DNA of 64,000 nucleotides from Diphasiastrum complanatum (lineage: Eukaryota > Streptophyta > Lycopodiopsida > Lycopodiales > Lycopodiaceae), in the NCBI GenBank assembly GCA_029204225.1, contig CM055109.1:3748733-3812732 (forward strand), given 5' to 3'. A program made the position numbers and the translations under genes. A model generated the notes under the pieces. It had not been told where the DNA came from and did not search any database. It worked only from the letters and a program-made list of their open reading frames with translations. This document shows positions 37,270 to 48,299 of the stretch, in pieces (positions within the stretch are counted from its first letter, which is position 1; each line of letters starts with the position of its first letter).

Positions 37270-39813
37270 ACATTAGCATGAAACTCTATAGAGCTTCACA
37301 ACTAAAACAAAGCTACAGTTGATAGCTAAACATGGCTCCATAACGAAACTCTTTATAGCTTCACAAAGACTTCGCACCGCAAGGTTTAGGTTAAGAGATT
37401 ACGTCCTCGAAACCTAAAATCATATCAACCTTCGTGTAGGATTAAAAGGTCACAATACAAGAATACCACAAAGAACAGATCACTAGTGAACCATTTTAAA
37501 GATTCACAAAGGCTTTGATTGTATATCTTCCAAAGGCTTTCCAAGGTCTACAATTTCTTAGAAAATTCACAACTCGAACCGGTTCGAGTTATGAGATTAT
37601 TAATAGTAGATTTCATTAGCAATAATCTTTTGGATAGCAACACACCACAATTTGGCAATATTATTTTGAAATTTGACAACTCGAACCTGGTTCGATTTGT
37701 AAAAAAAAATCACAACTTTATAAAACCTTTGTTTTAAGTATTGAAATATTGAGAGATCTGGCATAACGAAATGTCCTCCAAATTCATGACTAATCTCAAA
37801 TATTAGCATTAAAACACTGGTAAAGAACAATCTGATATTACCATTAAAACAATGGTAAAGAAAAATCTGATTAAAACACTTCAAGTTCAAAAATCACCAT
37901 GATCGACAATAATAAAGAGATCTTGGCTCTAGCAGATTAAATCATTTAAATGATTTGCATTTCAAGAATGCAAGCCAAAATCTGAAATGACTTGCAACGA
38001 CGTTTCTAGGCCAAATCTAGAACAAACATGAACTAAATGAATAGCACAACGATCAATATAAAGATACAGAAATTGCCTAAGGAAAAATTTAAGTTTTTTT
38101 TTTTTTTTTGTCTCCAAGAACAGTAGAGAAAATTAACATTAAAGAAATCGTCAAATAGATTATTCTAGGCGACATACTTGTTTTCAAGAAGCCAAATCAC
38201 CTTTGCAAGTATACAAAACAAGTATTCTCTTGCCTCACTACTTCTCTCTTCTTGGATATCTAGCTTAGTGCTTTAGCGATTGTGTATGGAAATTAGGCAG
38301 CAGTGTAGATACCTCAGCTCGAACCTAGTTCGAGGTTTGAGTTGAGACTCTTCTATGACAATGTAGTTGAAATTGAACAGCCTCAACTCAAACATGGTTC
38401 AGTTGAGAAACCTTCACATCCACCAAATTTAAAGGGAAAAATTATCTTTCTATAAATTGAAGTGCAGTTTCAAATTGAAGAGGACCAACTCGAACCAGGT
38501 TCGAGTTCATAAGCCTTCACATTGATTCAATTTGATGTCAAAAATTATATCTCTATAAATTTAACTCGTTCACCTGTGTACATGCCGTTAACCTACTCAA
38601 ATGTTTAAACCTTCAGCTTAGAATTTAATTCCATTTAATGTATGTTTGAAGGACTCAACTCGAATCAGGTTCGAGGTTTGAGTGGAGAATCTTCTATGTT
38701 AATGTAGTCAAGAAATCTTCACATCGACCAAAAAGAATCAATCAACTCGACCCAGGTTCGAGTTCATATATGTTCACATTGATTCAATTTGATGTGAAAA
38801 ATATCTTTGTAAATTTAACTCGTTAACATGTGTATATGCAAAAAGCTACTCGAACTAAAAAAAAAACTTGAACCTGGCTCTTTAATCAACTCAAACTCGA
38901 ATTAGACTTCAAACCATAAGCTTGAAGAAGACACCTCACTTCAAACTTGACTTCATTTGAATTAACCTGAGAAATATAATTGTAATATTATCTTTGTAGA
39001 AAAATTACGTCCAAATGCACATCTTCTGTTCATATACCATGTGCTTTCAATTCAAATTTGAAAGCCCACCTAAATCCAAGGCTACTCTACTAACTTAACT
39101 AAACAGTTCAAATAATTTAAACTGCTGAACTTATTTCAGTTCAAATTTGAGGTACCATAGACCAAAACCCAAGCAAAAAGAACAATTAGTGTATCCTAGG
39201 AGTTCAATTGCAAAATTTGCAACTCAATTGGACGATTTCATTCTCTAACCAAAACTACAACGCATTAGTTCTCTTAACGAAGTTCAATCAGTGTGTACGA
39301 TGTTCACTAATTCAACAAGAACAATTTGAATTGTTCAAAGTCTTGAATGAGCTCAACTACATAACTATGTTACTAAGCATCCAGGTACACAGAGTATTCC
39401 TAACAGTTTAACTGCAAAATGTCCCACTCTAAAAGTAGATTACCATGTAGTGACTAAATCTACAATAACATTAGTTCTCTTAATGAAGCTAAACTAGGTC
39501 CTAAGGTGTGTGCACTAATTCATCTATCATAGTTCAAATTGTTGAAAGCATCAAAGGCAAGCTCAACTACACAACTGCAACACTAACCTCCCAAGCTAAA
39601 GTGCAACTCTAAACTCCTAAGTTAAACAGTTCAATAGCCCAAATGTGTTACTACCAATTCAAATTTTGAAGCCCGCCCAAATTCCTAGTTGAACTGCAAT
39701 GACCCATGTGTGATACTTCCATTTCAAAATCAGAAGCACGCCCAAAAGCAAGGCGACTCTTTTTGCCTAGACTTTCTATGAGCGTTTTTCTTAAAGAAGT
39801 ACTTCACATGGAT

Positions 39814-40016
<203 letters not shown>

Positions 40017-41135
40017 CAGGTAACTCAAGTGATAGAATTTGGAGTAAATTATTAATTTCTACTTCGAGTTGTGAATAGAGGTATGCCAAAAACATGTATC
40101 TTAAACCTAGTTTTAAGTGTAAAAATCTAGGCATTATCATCAAGACATGGTTTGAGATTATTGAAGCTGTGGATTCACCTTACTAGCATTACTGAAAACA
40201 TGCTACTTCATAATTCGAACATGGTTCGAGTTATGAAGTTTATGTGGCAAACATAAGTTCTTGGCTCAAATACAATTGGTGTTTGGAGTGATTACACCAT
40301 CTATAAGTGTCCCTACAAGTCAAACCTAGTTCAAGTTTTGTTGCTGCTTGAAACACTATGTACAGATTTTTGACAACAATCATTAGCAACTATATGTTTC
40401 TTTTAACTCAAACTTGATTCTAGTTGTTAATTAAAGCTTCTTGGTATTTCTACAAACAACTGGAGCATCAACTTAGAAAAGTCCTAACTCAAACCAGATT
40501 CGAGTTGTGAGTCTGCATTCGTGTGGCATTCAGATTTGCTTCCATTGCAAACATGATTAAAAGATTTAGGGAAAATAAACTTTGACTATTTTAGTTTAGT
40601 CCATCCATGAAGACCTTATTGGTATTTCCAGAAACCAAATGGAGCATCAACTCAGAAAAGTCCTAACTCGAACCAGGTTCGAGTTGTGAAGTCTGCATTC
40701 ATGTGGCATTCAGATTTGCTTCCATTGCAAACATGACTAAAAGATTAGACAAAATGAACTTTGACTATTTTATTTTAGTCCATCCATGAAAATCTTATTC
40801 TTAAACATCCAATAATGATCTATATTGAACCGTCACATTAGGTAAGCAACTATTCATTATATTAAAAAAAATGTGTATTGCCATGAATGAGCAATTCGAT
40901 TCAAGTTGTGAATGGATGTAAGTCAAAAAGATGTATCTTGAAGCTAGTTATAGTGTAAGCAACTATCCCTCTTAATAGAGATTATTTAAAGTTTTAGACT
41001 ATTTCAAGCTGTGAATTCATCTATGTTACTTCAAACTTGAACCAGTTTCCAGCTTTAAAAATGTTTATGTGGCTAACACAAGTTTCTGGCTCAAACATAA
41101 TTAATGTTTTGAGTGATCACTGCATCTATAAGTGT

Positions 41136-41162
41136 CCCCCCCCCCCCCCCCCCCCCCCCCCC
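41136..41162. repeat. 27-base poly-C tract
   Basis: Uninterrupted run of 27 C. The duplicated block at 40310 has only CCC at the same place, so the tract expanded after the duplication. Confidence 0.95.
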
Positions 41163-41320
41163 AACACAAACCTAGTTCGACTTGTGTTGTTGCTTTTACA
41201 TACTAGATTTCTAGCATCCGAATCATTGGAAAACCTAGTGTGCCTTTAGCTCAATTAGCAGACAAAATATATGCATTGTTAATTTTGCTGATTTTTATTT
41301 TCTCGAATTACAAGATGTGT

Positions 41321-41882
41321 TGTCATGTGTTAACCTTAGCATTCAAACATCTAATCCATTCATTAAACATCAAATTACAATGGAAATGCAAGAAATCAAG
41401 AAAGTAGTCAAAAATCAAGAAGATAGCTAAAAGTAGCAAAACTTCACCAAAATAGACAAAGTCAGGTATCTTTATTCATGATTATTGATCATTCACAATA
41501 TAGGGCCTGATTCTAGAGCATGATCATAGCTCTCATGTGATTTTAGGCACATCAACCACTTTCTTCATCAAGAAAGCTCTCCAAGAGAAGCTCCAAGATC
41601 TCTTAAAACTCAAAATTACAAAATGAACAATAGCCTCCAAATTTAGCACGACCTCAACTATTTATAGTGGTCATTTGTGCCTCTACTATAAGTTTCGGGC
41701 CTTATTTAGCTAAATTGGGCCTTACAACCATTATTACAATTTCACTATTCTCAATTATAGCGAGGTTGTTCGAACCACTTTATTAACTGTCCTATTGACT
41801 AGTTCTAATCTAATTTAGCTCCATGGCTATATTTGACAATTCATTAGTAAGCTCATGGGCTAATTACATGCAGCACATGTCA
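41321..41882 (-). repeat. 3' LTR of family member 2
   Basis: 562 bp. The termini are slightly degraded (TGTCATGTGT... and ...CACATGTCA), each with one change from the perfect 10-bp end of member 1. Confidence 0.93.
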
Positions 41883-42137
41883 CTCCCCCTACTTTAAGCA
41901 TTTTTGCCCTAAAAAATGAAGACCATGTAGTCCTTTGTTGAGTGCAATGTCTCGTGAATCCTTTGGCGGTAGTCGAGAAGGATTTGGCCACCTTGAATAA
42001 GAAACATCTTTCGTTGTATTATTCATGTCAGTAGCCATCTACCATTTAAATTCTATTGCCTCAGGTTCAACTTCCAGCTTATTGTTGTAGAACAAGTTTG
42101 CAACGAGTTTTCTTCATAGAGAACCTTTGATCTACAA

Positions 42138-42596
42138 CTAATCCCATAGAATTAATAAGATCACTGAAGAAGAGATTGATGAAACATAGGAAAGCCTCAA
42201 GTTGCGCTCATATTGGTCCTCATGTTGCCATTCAGAGTGATTATGACCCTCATAATCAACAATATTATACTCGGTTTCATATTGACCATTATTATATTCG
42301 TCTACATCACCAGGCTGATATTCTTGATCATCTGGTTGACAATCATGATCCGCATCGGAATATTGTTCATGCTCGTTCATATCTTCACATTGTTGATGAT
42401 CATCTTGCTGACAATCGCTACCATCATCACATTGCGAATCATCCTGTTGACAATCGTCACCATCATCACATTCCTCCTCATCTTGTTGACAATCACCACC
42501 ACCATCGTCATACCAGTCACTTCGGTTATCGTATTCATAATCATTTCCATCCCATTGATCTTCATAGTCGGACATATATTCATTATCAGTGTCCAT
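42138..42596 (-). CDS. Acidic Asp/Gln/Cys-rich ORF of member 2
   Basis: Start at 42596 chosen by the same CACCATGGA context as in member 1. About 130 residues align without gaps to the ORF at 16029, with about ten substitutions and no stop. The tail (RNLRLSYVSSISSS) is unique and comes from the deletion junction near 42205. Contains repeated DCQQDD / QCDDG units. Function unknown. The kept frame in a gene-poor element hints at selection or at recent spread. Confidence 0.6.
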   Translation of the reverse strand: MDTDNEYMSDYEDQWDGNDYEYDNRSDWYDDGGGDCQQDEEECDDGDDCQQDDSQCDDGSDCQQDDHQQCEDMNEHEQYSDADHDCQPDDQEYQPGDVDEYNNGQYETEYNIVDYEGHNHSEWQHEDQYERNLRLSYVSSISSSVILLILWD

Positions 42597-42599
42597 GGT

Positions 42600-43360
42600 G
42601 TAGTGACAGATAGTTTGTGGGTTATGGGTCCACAAATTTGAATGAAGTGAGAAGAATTTGGGACAATTGTAAATTTCACTCGTAATTTACGAGTAACAAA
42701 TTTGTTCTTCTCCACCGTCCCAAAATTCTGAGTCCTCAAAGAATGTAACAAAATAGCTATTGGCAAAATGTCAACTTTGTTTCATGGATCAGTTTTGGCT
42801 TTATACCAGTGCTATCATGTCAAGTTCGACGTAATGATCACTTTTGATTTTTACTGCGTCGAAATTTGAGGTCAAATGGAAAAGATATGGAAGTTCAAAG
42901 AAATGGATTATAAAAGGCAAAATGGAACAAAGTTATAAAAAAAAAAAATCGAATGATGATTTTCAGGGTACAGATAGCTGAATACTGTCAAGCTCGATGA
43001 TCTGATTGCTTTTGCTTTTGACTGTACTGAAATCCGACTGCAAACGAAAGAGTTATTGACATACAAAAATCGAGGGACAAACGTAATTAGGCAAACTTAA
43101 GAAAAAGGTCCTGACACAATTTTTTTTTTTTTGAAACATTGGACCGTGAAAGAAATAAAATTGTAGAAATCTTAATAATGACGACACATTTTTTTTCTTG
43201 GTTACTTGGGCGATTTGTTGGGGTACTCTAGGAAGAAAAATATAAAACCGTTAAAGATATAGGAATAAACGAAAATTTTTTATCGGGCACATAAAAGAAA
43301 GATTCTGGCAGCGTGGGCACACAGGCAAGTAAGAGAGAGAAAATCTCAACCGACGCCATT
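42600..43360 (-). other. Shared non-coding module of member 2
   Basis: Reverse-complement match to about 15240-16028 of member 1. No ORF seen. Marks the border of the exchangeable cargo. Confidence 0.6.
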
Positions 43361-43639
43361 TTAGAAAGAGAAAATCTGAACCGACGTTTCCTCAGCGGAT
43401 GCAATCGTAGAGAGAGAAGGGAGGTAGCCGACGGAGAGAGTAAGACGTGAATGTAAAGAATGGACTGAGGCGAGAATCAGCTAAATGTAGAGAAAAATCG
43501 CTACTGCTACTATTGAATCAGGGAGGTAACGATGGATCTTTGTCTCAGCAGGTAGCATCAAAACCTTGAAGAACTGCTTTGGTAGCTGCACTGACGGTCC
43601 TTTTATATGGCGAAAACTTTGCAACTATGAGAAGTGGAT

Positions 43640-44183
43640 CCATTTTTTTGCTGTTGCGGAGGAAGTGCAGAACTCGGCTGATAGGATGGAGTCAGCTTTG
43701 AGATCATGGAGACATATTCGAGCTTTGGCAGAAGCGTCTCCCTATGATGTACCTTCGTGCAACATTATCGATAGTTTTGAACGTGACCTTCTAACCACTC
43801 TTGACACGGTTAAATGGCAGTTACAGGAGTTTGAAAGGGCAGTAATGGTCGCAGCTGCAACAGAGAAAGAAAGTCTACTTGGCAGAGGATGCTCCTTCTA
43901 GGCATCACCAATTTGTGACTGCTATTCAAAGCCAAATAACTTCTACTGAACATGTGTTAAGGGATGCATCATGTCCTCAAGTTTCAGGAGCTATTCATTT
44001 GAACATCAAAGATGATGAAACAGATAGTTTTGCTGAATTTTTGTCAGGACAAAAGTTTTGTGGCAAGCGTGTTGACAATGGCACTAATGCTCATTGCAAT
44101 TCTATGGAAAATCAGCTATTGAGAAACGAAATTTCATGCCGTTTTTTAACACAAATGGATTCTGTGGTAAAGAGAGATGAATT
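43640..44183 (+). pseudogene. Captured plant syntaxin-6 N-terminal-domain gene fragment
   Basis: EKWIHFFAVAEEVQNSADRM, ESALRSW and TVKWQLQEFERAVMVAAA match the helical N-terminal domain of syntaxin-6-like SNAREs, in particular the plant proteins that have this domain without a clear SNARE helix (At4g30240 type, from memory). After a one-base slip near 43890 the second frame continues RHHQFVTAIQSQI, SEHVL-like helix and DSFAEFLSG. Such proteins act in trans-Golgi/endosomal trafficking. The fragment ends at VVKRDELG, where the telomere-like block begins. It is antisense to its retrotransposon. About 280 bp upstream (43360-43640) may be captured 5' UTR. Confidence 0.82.
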
Positions 44184-44247
44184 AGGGTTAGGTTTAGGGT
44201 AGGTAGGTAGATAGGTCAGGTTAGGGTAGACGTGTAGGGTTAGGGCT
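44180..44247 (-). repeat. Telomere-like block of member 2
   Basis: TTAGGG/TTTAGGG/GTAGG units, the reverse complement of 14471-14545 in member 1. The CT run of member 1 is reduced here to AGAGAG at the cargo junction. Confidence 0.85.
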
Positions 44248-44800
44248 ATATTTTCTTAAAAAAAATGAAAGCTTCAAAATGCAAAAACTTGAAAAAATTT
44301 ACAAAGAAACAGAACTTCAGAAATGAAAGGTTGAAGTGCTTCTCTCCCAAATTTCCTACTCAAACTAGAATTTGACCTCTTCCACAAGATTTGACATATC
44401 TCGCTCAATTTTCAACCAAATTGGCTACAAATTGGCTCAGATTCAAGCTAAGAGTGAGATCTACAATCCTACAGAATTACAGTCAAAAAGTTTGGCCAAA
44501 AATTCAGCCAAAACTGGGAAAAACAGACTACAAAAAGCTACAACTAGCTAAAATTGAAAAGAAAACACTAAAATGTCCATAACCTGGTCATTATAACTCC
44601 AAATCAGAAACTCTCAGTACCTCCAGAAAGCTAAAAGAGAGATCTATTGATCTGCAACAAGAAACTACAAAAAAAATTGAGAATTATATAGTAAAAAACT
44701 GAATCAAAATTGTTGAGAATTGAAAAATCAAGAAAGCTAGAACAAGAAACTCTACCAAATTTAGCAAAATCCACCAAATATGCTGTAGAAAGGATCTAAA
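44248..44800 (-). other. Leader of member 2
   Basis: Reverse-complement homologue of 13938-14470 in member 1. No ORF of note. Confidence 0.75.
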
Positions 44801-44816
44801 GCTCTGATACCAAAAT

Positions 44817-45377
44817 TGTCATGTGCCAACCTTAGCATTCAAACATCTAATCCATTCATTAAACATCAATTACAATGGAAATGCAAGAAATCAAGAAAGT
44901 AGTCAAAAATCAAGAAGATAGCTAAAAGTAGCAAAACTTCACCAAAATAGGCAAAGTAAGATATCTTTATTCATGATTATTGATCATTCACAAGATAGGG
45001 CCTGATTCTAGAGCATGATCATAGCTCTCATGTGATTTTAGGCACATGAACCACTTTCTTCATCAAGAAAGCTCTCCAAGAGAAGCTCCCAGATCTCTTA
45101 AAACTCAAAATTATAAAATGAACAATAGCCTCCAAATTTAGCACGACTTTAGCTATTTATAGTGGTCATTTGTGCCTCTACTATAAGTTTGGGGCCTTAT
45201 TTAGCTAAATTGGGCCTTACAACCATTATTACAATTCCGCTATTCTCAATTATAGCAAGGTTGTTTGAACCACTTTATTAACTGTTCTATTGACTAGTTC
45301 TAATCTAATTTAGCTCCATGGCTATATTTGGCAATTCATTAGTAAGCTCATGGGCTAATTACATGCAGGACATGACA
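44817..45377 (-). repeat. 5' LTR of family member 2
   Basis: 561 bp, preceded on its inner side by the PBS at 44801-44812 and followed outside by the target duplicate TGTGT. Confidence 0.93.
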
Positions 45378-45429
45378 TGTGTTGTTCCATGAGGCATGAA
45401 GTTCATATGACATTTTCAATATTGCAAAT

Positions 45430-45751
45430 GATTGCAGGTGATGAACTACGTTTGTATGTTGGTGGCCACATGGTTGGCCTAGCAATTATTACAAGCATGG
45501 ATCCAAGGGCCATATGTCAGCTAGTGCCACTAGGTGAAGGATGTGCATCTATAAATGTCACAAATGCCTGTGTTCGACAAGCTAAATTACCTTATCCCTC
45601 ATTTGGATTTTCATGCTTGGAAGAGGTGGTTGGCGGCTTCACTAAGTGGAATATAAGTAAAATGCAAGCACTCAATGAGATTTCTCAACAACATACCAAT
45701 TACCCAATTTTGGACAATAACTATTTACAACCTCCAAATGGCCTAACTTGA
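45430..45751 (+). pseudogene. Possible DUF8039-like / CACTA-associated fragment
   Basis: After an acceptor-like GATTGCAG near 45437 the frame reads GDELRLYVGGHMVGLAIITS, VPLGEGCASINV and FSCLEEVVGGFTKW. The layout (V.G.I..., LG...V.V..A, LP.P, ...F..W) recalls DUF8039 domains that occur near plant CACTA transposase genes. After one TGA the frame continues with a degenerate repeat (NYPILDNNYLQPPN, SCPILDIDDL). The family link is by eye and weak; it could be a gypsy N-terminal extension. Confidence 0.3.
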
Positions 45752-45842
45752 GAACAAGTAAGTTGCCAAGTTTTGGACTTCGATTATTTGCATCCAACAA
45801 ATAGGCCACCTAAACAACGTACTAGTTGCCCGATTTTGGACA

Positions 45843-47017
45843 TTGATGACCTGTTTTCTTCGGATGAAAAATCTGACCATCAATATGTATCAATACAGCG
45901 TACTAGACGAGGACAAAGTTAGGATTTTGCCAAGTCTTCTACAAAAGCAGGCTAGGATTTGGTACAGTCAATTAGTACCGGAAACGGTTAATACTTGGAA
46001 CGCTTTAAAAGCAGCATTCCTTAAGCAGTTTAGGGAGATAAGATACTCCACTAGATTGTTGGCATGGCTTAATTCTGTTGAGAAAAAGCCGAAGTAATCA
46101 CTTAGAAAGTATACTCATAGAGTTAAGAATTTAATAGAAAAATCAGGAGCCCAGTATCCGGTTCCTATGCAAAACGAATGGTTCTTGGGTGGCTTGCCTA
46201 AGAAAATGGATTGTTATTGTTGACAGGGATTGATGACCTCTTTGGAAGATGTCATTGCCTCTGCCAAAAATTACGAAACTTCTTGATTTCTCGAAGACGG
46301 AGGAATGAGAGAAAAAGTAGCAAAAAACATAAATCGAAACGTACAGAAAAATCTGAATCATCTACCGAGTCTGAATCGGAATCTGATTCAGCAGATGAGG
46401 AAGAGTCTTCAGATTATTCATCTTATTCTTCTTCATCAGAAGAAGAATCGTCTTATAGAAAATCAAAGAGTAGGAGTTTAGATAGAAAGAAAAGAATGAA
46501 AAAAATCTGTAAAGATGGATCCCTTAAGGAAGAGTGTTGAGATATTAGCAAAAGAAATGAGTGATTTAAAAGTCTAGATGTCTGATGTTAAAGCCAAACG
46601 AAAAAAAGCGAAGCTTAACGCCAATGTTTGGTGTACCACTTGTGGGAAGGAAGGTCATTCTAACTATCCCAGTTTATAGACTAACTATTTAGAAGAGGAA
46701 TTATTCCTCTATCCAGTTGATAATCATGAGGAGGTGCTTATACTGCAACTCCTCCTAACCAAAAGAACATTATACCAAGATCACATACTGGTCAACAGTA
46801 CACTATTTTGCATAGAGGAGGGACAAGAGATTCCACTCCTCCACCCAGAGTAAGGGGTTCATGCTACAATTGCGGAGCCCAGGGTAACTATTCGCCTGAT
46901 TGGCCTGAACCCAGGAGGTCAGTAGGATATGTGCCTCTCTGTGCTAACTATAAAGGCAAAGGGCATGTCACTGCCGAATGTCGTCAACTACAACAGCCGT
47001 GGCCTAATGGTTTGTAA
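45843..47017 (+). pseudogene. gag: gypsy gag with SR/SE-rich linker and degenerate knuckles
   Basis: WYSQLVPETVNTWNALKAAF and LKQFREI are gag-core motifs; stops and shifts follow. At 46280-46500 a highly charged stretch mixes RRRRNERK with SESSTESESESDS and EEESSDYSSYSSSSEEE. Knuckle-like CTTCGKEGHSNYP near 46640, CYNCGAQGNYSPDWP near 46863 and CANYKGKGHVTAEC near 46942 each lack one or more of the Cys/His ligands. Confidence 0.7.
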
Positions 47018-47039
47018 ACTTGTCTAGAGAAGATGAGCT

Positions 47040-47447
47040 TTGACCATCTAAAATTAACACTGACATAGTAGTTCAAAGGGTAGAAGTAGAGTCCGAATCA
47101 CAAGGTCAAGACCATCAATGGCCTGATTTAGATGTAGAGATAAATAAAGTAACTACTAGAAGTAGTAAAGATTCTTCAACTCTTAAAGATAAGAAGAAAA
47201 CTAAGAAGACAAAATCTACAAAAAACGCGAAAAACGCGACAGAAAAAGCGAAAGTCGCAGAACAACTAGTAGAAATTTCTAATATTAAAGAATTAGACCT
47301 TGATAAGCCTATTGAAAAACATTATGATGTTGATATTAGTTCGGAAGCTAAAAAGCTCTTAGCCGAAGAAACCAGAAAAGTTAAAAAAATAACATTCTCA
47401 AGATACCTAGAGATCTATCGCCACTTAGACATCATTCATACGATATA
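47040..47447 (+). pseudogene. Lys-rich linker between gag and protease
   Basis: An open frame here reads VVQRVEVESESQGQ, KVTTRSSKDS and KKTKKTKSTKNAKNATEKAK, ending in a stop just before 47448, where a different frame continues the protein. A basic linker before the protease is common in plant gypsy polyproteins. Confidence 0.5.
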
Positions 47448-48290
47448 GTGGAAGACCTTGACTCCAGAATGCCCAATATAACTTTTAAACAGTTATTAGA
47501 GGATAATCAATATTATAAGAAGGAAATTAAGCAATTTTTGCAAAGGAAAAAAAAAAGAAAAGCGAAGTTACCATTACTCAATGTAGGACTAGTCAACTAC
47601 GATGATGAAGGTCAACCCGAGATTCAGGTAGTAATCAATGGCTGTATTTTAAATTGTGTGCCCCTAGATTCCGGATCTAGTGTTAATATAATGACTGAAG
47701 AAACAACATATGAGTTAGGCATTCACCATAGAATAGCACCTACATTAAGACATTTAAGGTTAGCTGATGCAACTAGAAGATCACCAATAGGAGAATTGTC
47801 CCAAGTTACAGTCTATATAGGAGACCATAAGTTCCTAATGGATTTAATTATATTAAGGACTAAAAGAGAATCGTCGTATAAAGTATTGTTAGGACGACCA
47901 TGGCTCTACAACGCCGATGTCATAACCCATTGGAAAAAGAAGGAGATTACCTTCAGAGATCAGATGGAGACACCGACGAGTAAAAGTCATAAAAGAATTA
48001 TGGTATCCTGGGAAAAGGATAAGTATGAAGGTGAAATACCTACATCATCCTCGAGCTATACTTCAGAGGATGAAGGAGTTCAGTCTGTAAGGACTGAGGA
48101 AGGGGAGATATTTGTCACATTAAGTATATCTGCATACAGCAATAAAGTAGAATATGTAGGTAGAGGAGATTGTGGAGGCACTTGTTGGAAGAAGAAAATA
48201 ATGCTCGATAGAGAAAAGACTGTATTTGATAGATGCACTTTTGTGCTATGCGGAATAATCCTTCTCCTAATGCATGGCTACGCCTATTAA
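47448..48290 (+). pseudogene. gypsy aspartic protease fragment
   Basis: 280 codons without a stop. CILNCVPLDSGSSVNIMTEE has the active-site LDSGSS. LRLADATRRSPIGELSQVTV and VLLGRPWLYNADVITHW are typical of plant gypsy proteases. The last ~100 residues (Ser/Glu-rich, then a hydrophobic end) belong to the linker toward RT, but RT is gone. The start is arbitrary because the upstream frame shift lies at about 47445. Confidence 0.82.
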
Positions 48291-48299
48291 ATTCAAATA

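Larger units (their letters stand above)
41321..45377 (-). mobile_element. LTR retrotransposon with captured syntaxin-6-domain fragment (family member 2)
   Basis: Complete 4057-bp element in reverse orientation. LTRs 41321-41882 and 44817-45377 are homologous to those of member 1. Target duplication TGTGT lies at 41316-41320 and 45378-45382. The PBS (reverse of TGGTATCAGAGC) is at 44801-44812 and the polypurine tract at 41883-41897. The interior has the telomere-like block, an antisense syntaxin-domain fragment, the shared module and the acidic ORF, but no gag: the acidic ORF joins directly to sequence matching 18078 onward in member 1, a loss of about 1.66 kb. Fully non-autonomous. Confidence 0.95.
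45843..48290 (+). mobile_element. Ty3/gypsy relic: gag, knuckles, protease
   Basis: Gag, CCHC-type knuckles, a Lys/Ser-rich linker and an aspartic protease in the usual order, then a break at the copia G LTR. RT, RNase H, integrase and both LTRs are missing. Confidence 0.8.

Noticed and set aside
37098-37322. 74-codon frame upstream of the DGQH gene
   Set aside because: It is made by the 70-bp tandem duplication and has no other support.
42213-42641. Long hydrophobic open frame opposite the acidic ORF (also 15984-16289)
   Set aside because: It is the mirror of GAY/CAA-rich codons, which read as Ile/Leu/Val on the other strand. A third, His-rich frame is open there too. Composition, not coding, explains it.
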